From the NCBI GenBank assembly GCA_019264575.1, contig JAHUZV010000021.1:1-64000 (forward strand): a stretch of DNA of 64,000 nt, read 5' to 3'. This DNA is from Vulcanococcus sp. Its GTDB lineage: Bacteria; Cyanobacteriota; Cyanobacteriia; PCC-6307; Cyanobiaceae. Both the position numbers and the translations under genes were made by a program. The notes beneath the pieces are model-generated. The model worked only from the letters and a program-made list of their open reading frames with translations. It did not search any database and was not told the DNA's origin. Of the stretch, positions 60,793 to 64,000 are shown in pieces (position 1 is the stretch's first letter; every line of letters starts with the position of its first letter).

Positions 60793-61460
60793 AATCGCTC
60801 ATTATAGCTCCTCATCCTGATGACGAATTGCTAGGATGTGGAGGTACTTTGCTCAAGCGTATCTCCGAAGGTAAGATTGTTGGATGGATCCTGATGACTG
60901 CGATTACCACAGAAAAGGGCTGGAGCAATCAGCAGGTTGAGATGAGAGATGGTGAGATTAACCGTGTTCGCGAAGGCCTGGGTATTTCTGCTAACCATCT
61001 TTTTAGGCTTGATTTCCCAGCCGCTGAGCTAGATCAAGTTCCAGCAAGTACTCTGATAAATAGCTTGGCCAGGATCTTTAGAGACTTCAAACCAGAAGAA
61101 GTATTCCTGCCTCATCCAGGAGATATCCACAGCGATCACCGAATCACTTTTGAGGCAGCATCCGCCTGCACTAAGTGGTTTCGCTACACATCAGTCAAGC
61201 GCATCCTGACTTACGAGACTCTATCGGAAACTAATTTTGGCTTTGATCAGGTTGTCGGCGCCTTTCAGCCAAACTTGTTTGTAGATATAACAAATCAACT
61301 ACATCAGAAGATTGAGCTTCTTTCTATTTACCAATCTGAATTTGCGGAACACCCTTTTCCAAGGAGTCTGGATGCTGTCAGGGCACAGGCTTTACTGAGA
61401 GGTGCCCAAAGAGGGACGCCGGCGGCGGAAGCATTTCAATTGCTGAGAGAATTTGAGTAG
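60789..61460 (+). CDS. PIG-L family deacetylase
   Basis: A 223-residue zinc-dependent N-deacetylase. The metal motif is IIAPHPDDELLGCGGTLLKR (about 5-24, HPDD) and a second metal-site motif is VFLPHPGDIHSDHRITFEAA (about 105-124, HSDHR). Related enzymes remove acetyl groups from N-acetylglucosamine derivatives. Next to a formyltransferase-like gene it suggests acyl exchange on the nonulosonic acid or its precursor. The GTG at 60789 overlaps the preceding stop; an in-frame TTG at 60771 would overlap more. Confidence 0.87.
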   Translation: MKSLIIAPHPDDELLGCGGTLLKRISEGKIVGWILMTAITTEKGWSNQQVEMRDGEINRVREGLGISANHLFRLDFPAAELDQVPASTLINSLARIFRDFKPEEVFLPHPGDIHSDHRITFEAASACTKWFRYTSVKRILTYETLSETNFGFDQVVGAFQPNLFVDITNQLHQKIELLSIYQSEFAEHPFPRSLDAVRAQALLRGAQRGTPAAEAFQLLREFE

Positions 61461-61624
61461 TGAGGCTGCCTACTGTTGATAGGGAGATCCATCGTTAGCG
61501 TTTATAGTCCGTGCACTCTTGTCAAAATTGGCGCATATCATGAGGTTAATGGGTATTGCATTGCACTATACTGGTCAAACGCAAGCACTTCTGTAGCTTG
61601 ATCCTTGGAGCTGTTTTACACACC

Positions 61625-62737
61625 ATGCCACCCACCTGGTGCCGCAACTGCCTCAACATGTCAACGCGTCCTCGCATCAGTTTTGATGAGCGCGGCTGGT
61701 GTAACGCTTGCCAGTGGATGGAGAAAAAGTCATCCATGCACTGGGGGGACAGGCAGCAGGAGCTGCGAGCTCTACTCGATCGCTACCGATCTCGTAATGG
61801 AGGCTTCGACTGCTTAGTGCCAGTGAGTGGCGGCAAGGATGGCTCTTATGTGGCCTACCAGCTCAAACACGTCCATGGCATGAATCCCTTAACTATTACT
61901 ATAAGACCACCATTGGCTCTTGAGATTGGCGACCGTAATCTCAGTAATTTTATTGCATCTGGATATAGCCACATTCATGTATCGCCGGACGCAGATGTGA
62001 TGCGGCGCTTCAACCAGTATGGCTTCATAGAAAAGGGATTTCCCTATTACGGATGGTTGACAGCTATTATGACCAGCATCATTCGCATAGCCTTAAATTT
62101 TGATATTCCCTTAATTTTTTACGGGGAAGACGGGGAGGTGGAGTACGGCGGCTCGACTGAAAAGCAAAACAGGGCGTTATTTGATATTGACTATATGAAG
62201 CAGGTGTACCTTGAAGGTGGCTACGAACAAGTGTTGGTAAGGCTAGCGGACGTAGATCCTGCCTCTCTTTATTTCTGGCGTTTTCCTGAGCCTATGGAGC
62301 TAGAAGGCAAGGGACTATACCTAACCCACTGGTCCTATTTCGAGCCCTGGGATTCATATCGAAATTATCTGGTAGCTAAGGAGCATTGCGGCCTGCAGGA
62401 AGTGGAGGAAGGTAACAGCGGTACATTCACAAATTTTGCTCAGAACGACCAGGCCCTTTATGCCCTTCACGCTTATTTAATGTATCTCAAGTTCGGCTTC
62501 GGCCGAGCCACTCAGGATGCAGGAATTGAGATCAGGCGTGGAGCGATGACCCGTGATCAAGCGGTGCATCTAGTGCGCTTGTATGACGGCCACTACCCGG
62601 ACGAGTTTATTGCTACCTATCTAGACTATTACGACATGACCAAGGAGGAATTTGATGGTGTGCTCGACCGATGGGCCAATAAAGATCTGTTCGAGAAACA
62701 GAATGGACGCTGGTGTCCACGGTTTGAGGTGGCCTGA
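61625..62737 (+). CDS. N-acetyl sugar amidotransferase, WbpG/PseA/LegN-like
   Basis: A 370-residue PP-loop ATPase. Cysteines C6, C9, C26 and C29 near the N-terminus look like a zinc knuckle. The PP-loop is CLVPVSGGKDGSYVAYQLKH (about 63-82, SGGKDGS at 68-74) and IFYGEDGEVEYGG lies near residue 160. WbpG/PseA proteins turn an acetamido (or possibly formamido) group into an amidino group using ammonia from a HisH-type glutaminase. The next two genes are hisH and hisF homologues, as in Pseudomonas O-antigen loci. A 164-bp gap separates it from the PIG-L gene. Confidence 0.9.
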   Translation: MPPTWCRNCLNMSTRPRISFDERGWCNACQWMEKKSSMHWGDRQQELRALLDRYRSRNGGFDCLVPVSGGKDGSYVAYQLKHVHGMNPLTITIRPPLALEIGDRNLSNFIASGYSHIHVSPDADVMRRFNQYGFIEKGFPYYGWLTAIMTSIIRIALNFDIPLIFYGEDGEVEYGGSTEKQNRALFDIDYMKQVYLEGGYEQVLVRLADVDPASLYFWRFPEPMELEGKGLYLTHWSYFEPWDSYRNYLVAKEHCGLQEVEEGNSGTFTNFAQNDQALYALHAYLMYLKFGFGRATQDAGIEIRRGAMTRDQAVHLVRLYDGHYPDEFIATYLDYYDMTKEEFDGVLDRWANKDLFEKQNGRWCPRFEVA

Positions 62738-62739
62738 TC

Positions 62740-63366
62740 ATGACAAACAAGGTTGCCATTGTTGATTACGGTGCCGGCAACCTGCGCTCGGTGATTCGAG
62801 CCCTCACCCATCTTGGCGCCCATGTAACTGTGCAGGGGGATCCTGATCGCCTGCGGGGCTACAGCCATTTTGTGCTGCCAGGGGTGGGCTCTTTTCGCCG
62901 CGCCATGGACATGATCCGCTCACGTGGACTTGATCAACTGTTATGTGAGCGTGTGGCCGAGGGGGTTCCGCTGCTGGGGATCTGTCTGGGTATGCAGTTG
63001 CTGGCTGCAGGCAGCAGTGAAGACGGCGAAACCCAGGGGTTGGGCCTGATTGCCGGTGAGGTGGATCGTTTTTCCTTTGATCCGGCTGCCACTGGTTTGA
63101 AGATTCCACACGTGGGATTCGACGCTGTTACACCGGCCGCGGGCAGTCTGCTTTTCAGCGGGTTTGGGCAGGAGGTGGATTTTTATTTCACCCACAGCTT
63201 TCGCCTACTCTGCGCCACGCAAGAACCTGTAGCCGCCGAAGCATGGCATGGAGAGTTTTATGTAGCGGCGGTAGAGCAGGGCGTGGTTGCAGGCACCCAG
63301 TTTCACCCTGAGAAAAGCCAAGCCAATGGGCTGAAGCTGCTTGCTAACTTTCTGGAGCGTTTCTGA
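62740..63366 (+). CDS. HisH-like glutamine amidotransferase subunit
   Basis: A 208-residue class I glutaminase with the nucleophile Cys82 in LLGICLGMQLLAAG (about 78-91) and the His/Glu pair in GTQFHPEKSQ (about 185-194, H189 and E191). It should release ammonia from glutamine. Its position between a WbpG-like ligase and a divergent HisF, rather than in a histidine operon, suggests it serves amidination and not histidine synthesis. Two bases separate it from the WbpG-like gene; it is much more GC-rich than that gene. Confidence 0.9.
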   Translation: MTNKVAIVDYGAGNLRSVIRALTHLGAHVTVQGDPDRLRGYSHFVLPGVGSFRRAMDMIRSRGLDQLLCERVAEGVPLLGICLGMQLLAAGSSEDGETQGLGLIAGEVDRFSFDPAATGLKIPHVGFDAVTPAAGSLLFSGFGQEVDFYFTHSFRLLCATQEPVAAEAWHGEFYVAAVEQGVVAGTQFHPEKSQANGLKLLANFLERF

Positions 63367-64000
63367 TGGCTAAGAAGCGCTTGGTGTTTACACTTCTTTA
63401 TCAGCAGGGTGCATTTTACCTCAGTCGAAACTTCAGGTTGCAGCGTGTGGGTGACCTGAATTGGCTAAATAACAATTACCGCTTTTCATCGATCGCCACG
63501 GCGATCGATGAGTTGGTGATTCTTGATGTGAGCCGGCAGCCCCGCGATATCGAAGCCTTCTGCGCGATGGCCGCCGAGGTGAGTGCTAATTGTTTTATAC
63601 CGCTTACGCTCGGGGGCGGTATCACCACCCTTGAGCAAGCCGAGACGCTGATCAGGAATGGGGCCGATAAATTGATCCTCAATACGGCCTTAGCTAGCTA
63701 TCCGGAGCTGGTACATGAGTTGGTGCGAATTTATGGTAGTCAGTGCATCGTGGCTTCTGTCGACTACCGCGTCGAAGCCGATTCATTTACGGTGTATGTC
63801 GAACAGGGACAGAAGCGACTAGACCGCCCTTTGGCGAGGTATCTCGACGAGCTAGAGGATCTGCAAGTCGGTGAACTCTACCTCAATTGCATCGACCGCG
63901 ATGGCACCGGTCAGGGGTATTGTCTGGAGGTCCTGGAGCAGTTACCGCCGGATTTTCATCTTCCGCTGATTATGGCTGGCGGAGCCGGCAACCTGCATCA
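63366..64000 (+). CDS. HisF-like cyclase-fold subunit (partial, divergent)
   Basis: About 211 codons are visible; the gene runs off the right edge. The (beta/alpha)8 barrel pattern of HisF is clear (ELVILDVS, IPLTLGGGITTLEQAETLIR, VASVDYR, LYLNCIDRDGTGQGYCLEVL). Aligned without gaps to the usual MLAKRIIACLDVKDG start, position 11 is Leu instead of the catalytic Asp (MAKKRLVFTLLYQQG), while the second catalytic Asp (SVDYR, residue 133 here) is kept. Loss of the first Asp should abolish cyclase activity but leave the ammonia tunnel, fitting a partner of HisH that feeds the WbpG-like enzyme. Starts as TGATG overlap with the HisH-like gene. Confidence 0.85.
   Translation, partial: MAKKRLVFTLLYQQGAFYLSRNFRLQRVGDLNWLNNNYRFSSIATAIDELVILDVSRQPRDIEAFCAMAAEVSANCFIPLTLGGGITTLEQAETLIRNGADKLILNTALASYPELVHELVRIYGSQCIVASVDYRVEADSFTVYVEQGQKRLDRPLARYLDELEDLQVGELYLNCIDRDGTGQGYCLEVLEQLPPDFHLPLIMAGGAGNLH

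Noticed and set aside
61501..61624. Promoter for the WbpG-like gene
   Set aside because: A TATACT at 61567-61572 is a fair -10 box, but no matching -35 stands at the right distance, so I do not list it as a feature.

Overview
The window is high-GC chromosomal DNA that reads like a picocyanobacterium of the Cyanobium/Synechococcus type. The evidence is the set of housekeeping proteins: a group 2 RpoD-like sigma factor, a cyanobacterial SecA with an internal insertion and no C-terminal zinc motif, a long S-adenosylhomocysteinase, and compact single-copy mreBCD, gyrB, miaA and infC. No ribosomal RNA, CRISPR array or complete insertion sequence was seen. The only RNA gene recognised is a tRNA-Gly(GCC).

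Positions 1-25,100 are mostly core genes: a partial sugar-binding lipoprotein, mreD-mreC-mreB, ssb, a DedA protein, ahcY, tsaE, a PfkB-family sugar kinase, mutY, a sigma factor, mgtE, a glutathione peroxidase, gyrB followed by an SH3-like protein and two crcB genes, miaA-infC, a dienelactone hydrolase, a GntR regulator, cysE, a coiled-coil glycosyltransferase and secA. Between secA and an acetyltransferase lies a decayed vapBC toxin-antitoxin module. Two copies of a 49-bp dyad sit at 11.7 kb and 17.5 kb, the second just upstream of the GntR gene.

Positions 25,196-50,490 are a large surface-glycan island. It holds a KpsM/KpsT-like ABC-2 exporter and about fifteen glycosyltransferases (GT4, GT2, GT9-like, GT32, GT90 and others). 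It also holds two sulfotransferase domains, one fused to a GT2 domain, an FkbM methyltransferase and a TupA-like ATP-grasp ligase. Genes are very tightly packed, with stop/start overlaps and two divergent pairs that leave essentially no space between start codons. One GT9-like gene carries a single-base frameshift.

Positions 50,487-64,000 are a nonulosonic acid (legionaminic acid) module. It contains ptmE-, ptmF-, ptmB/legF- and ptmA-like genes, then legB, legC, legH, legI and legG homologues in order. These are followed by a formyltransferase-like protein, a PIG-L deacetylase, a WbpG/PseA-type amidotransferase, a HisH glutaminase and a divergent HisF cut by the window edge. This HisF has lost the first catalytic aspartate of true imidazole-glycerol-phosphate synthases. 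Taken together the tail suggests trimming, re-acylation and amidination of the sugar, possibly giving a formimidoyl- or acetimidoyl-legionaminic acid that the upstream glycosyltransferases and exporter would place on the cell surface. Base composition alternates between AT-rich and GC-rich blocks, so this module looks like a mosaic of transferred segments.
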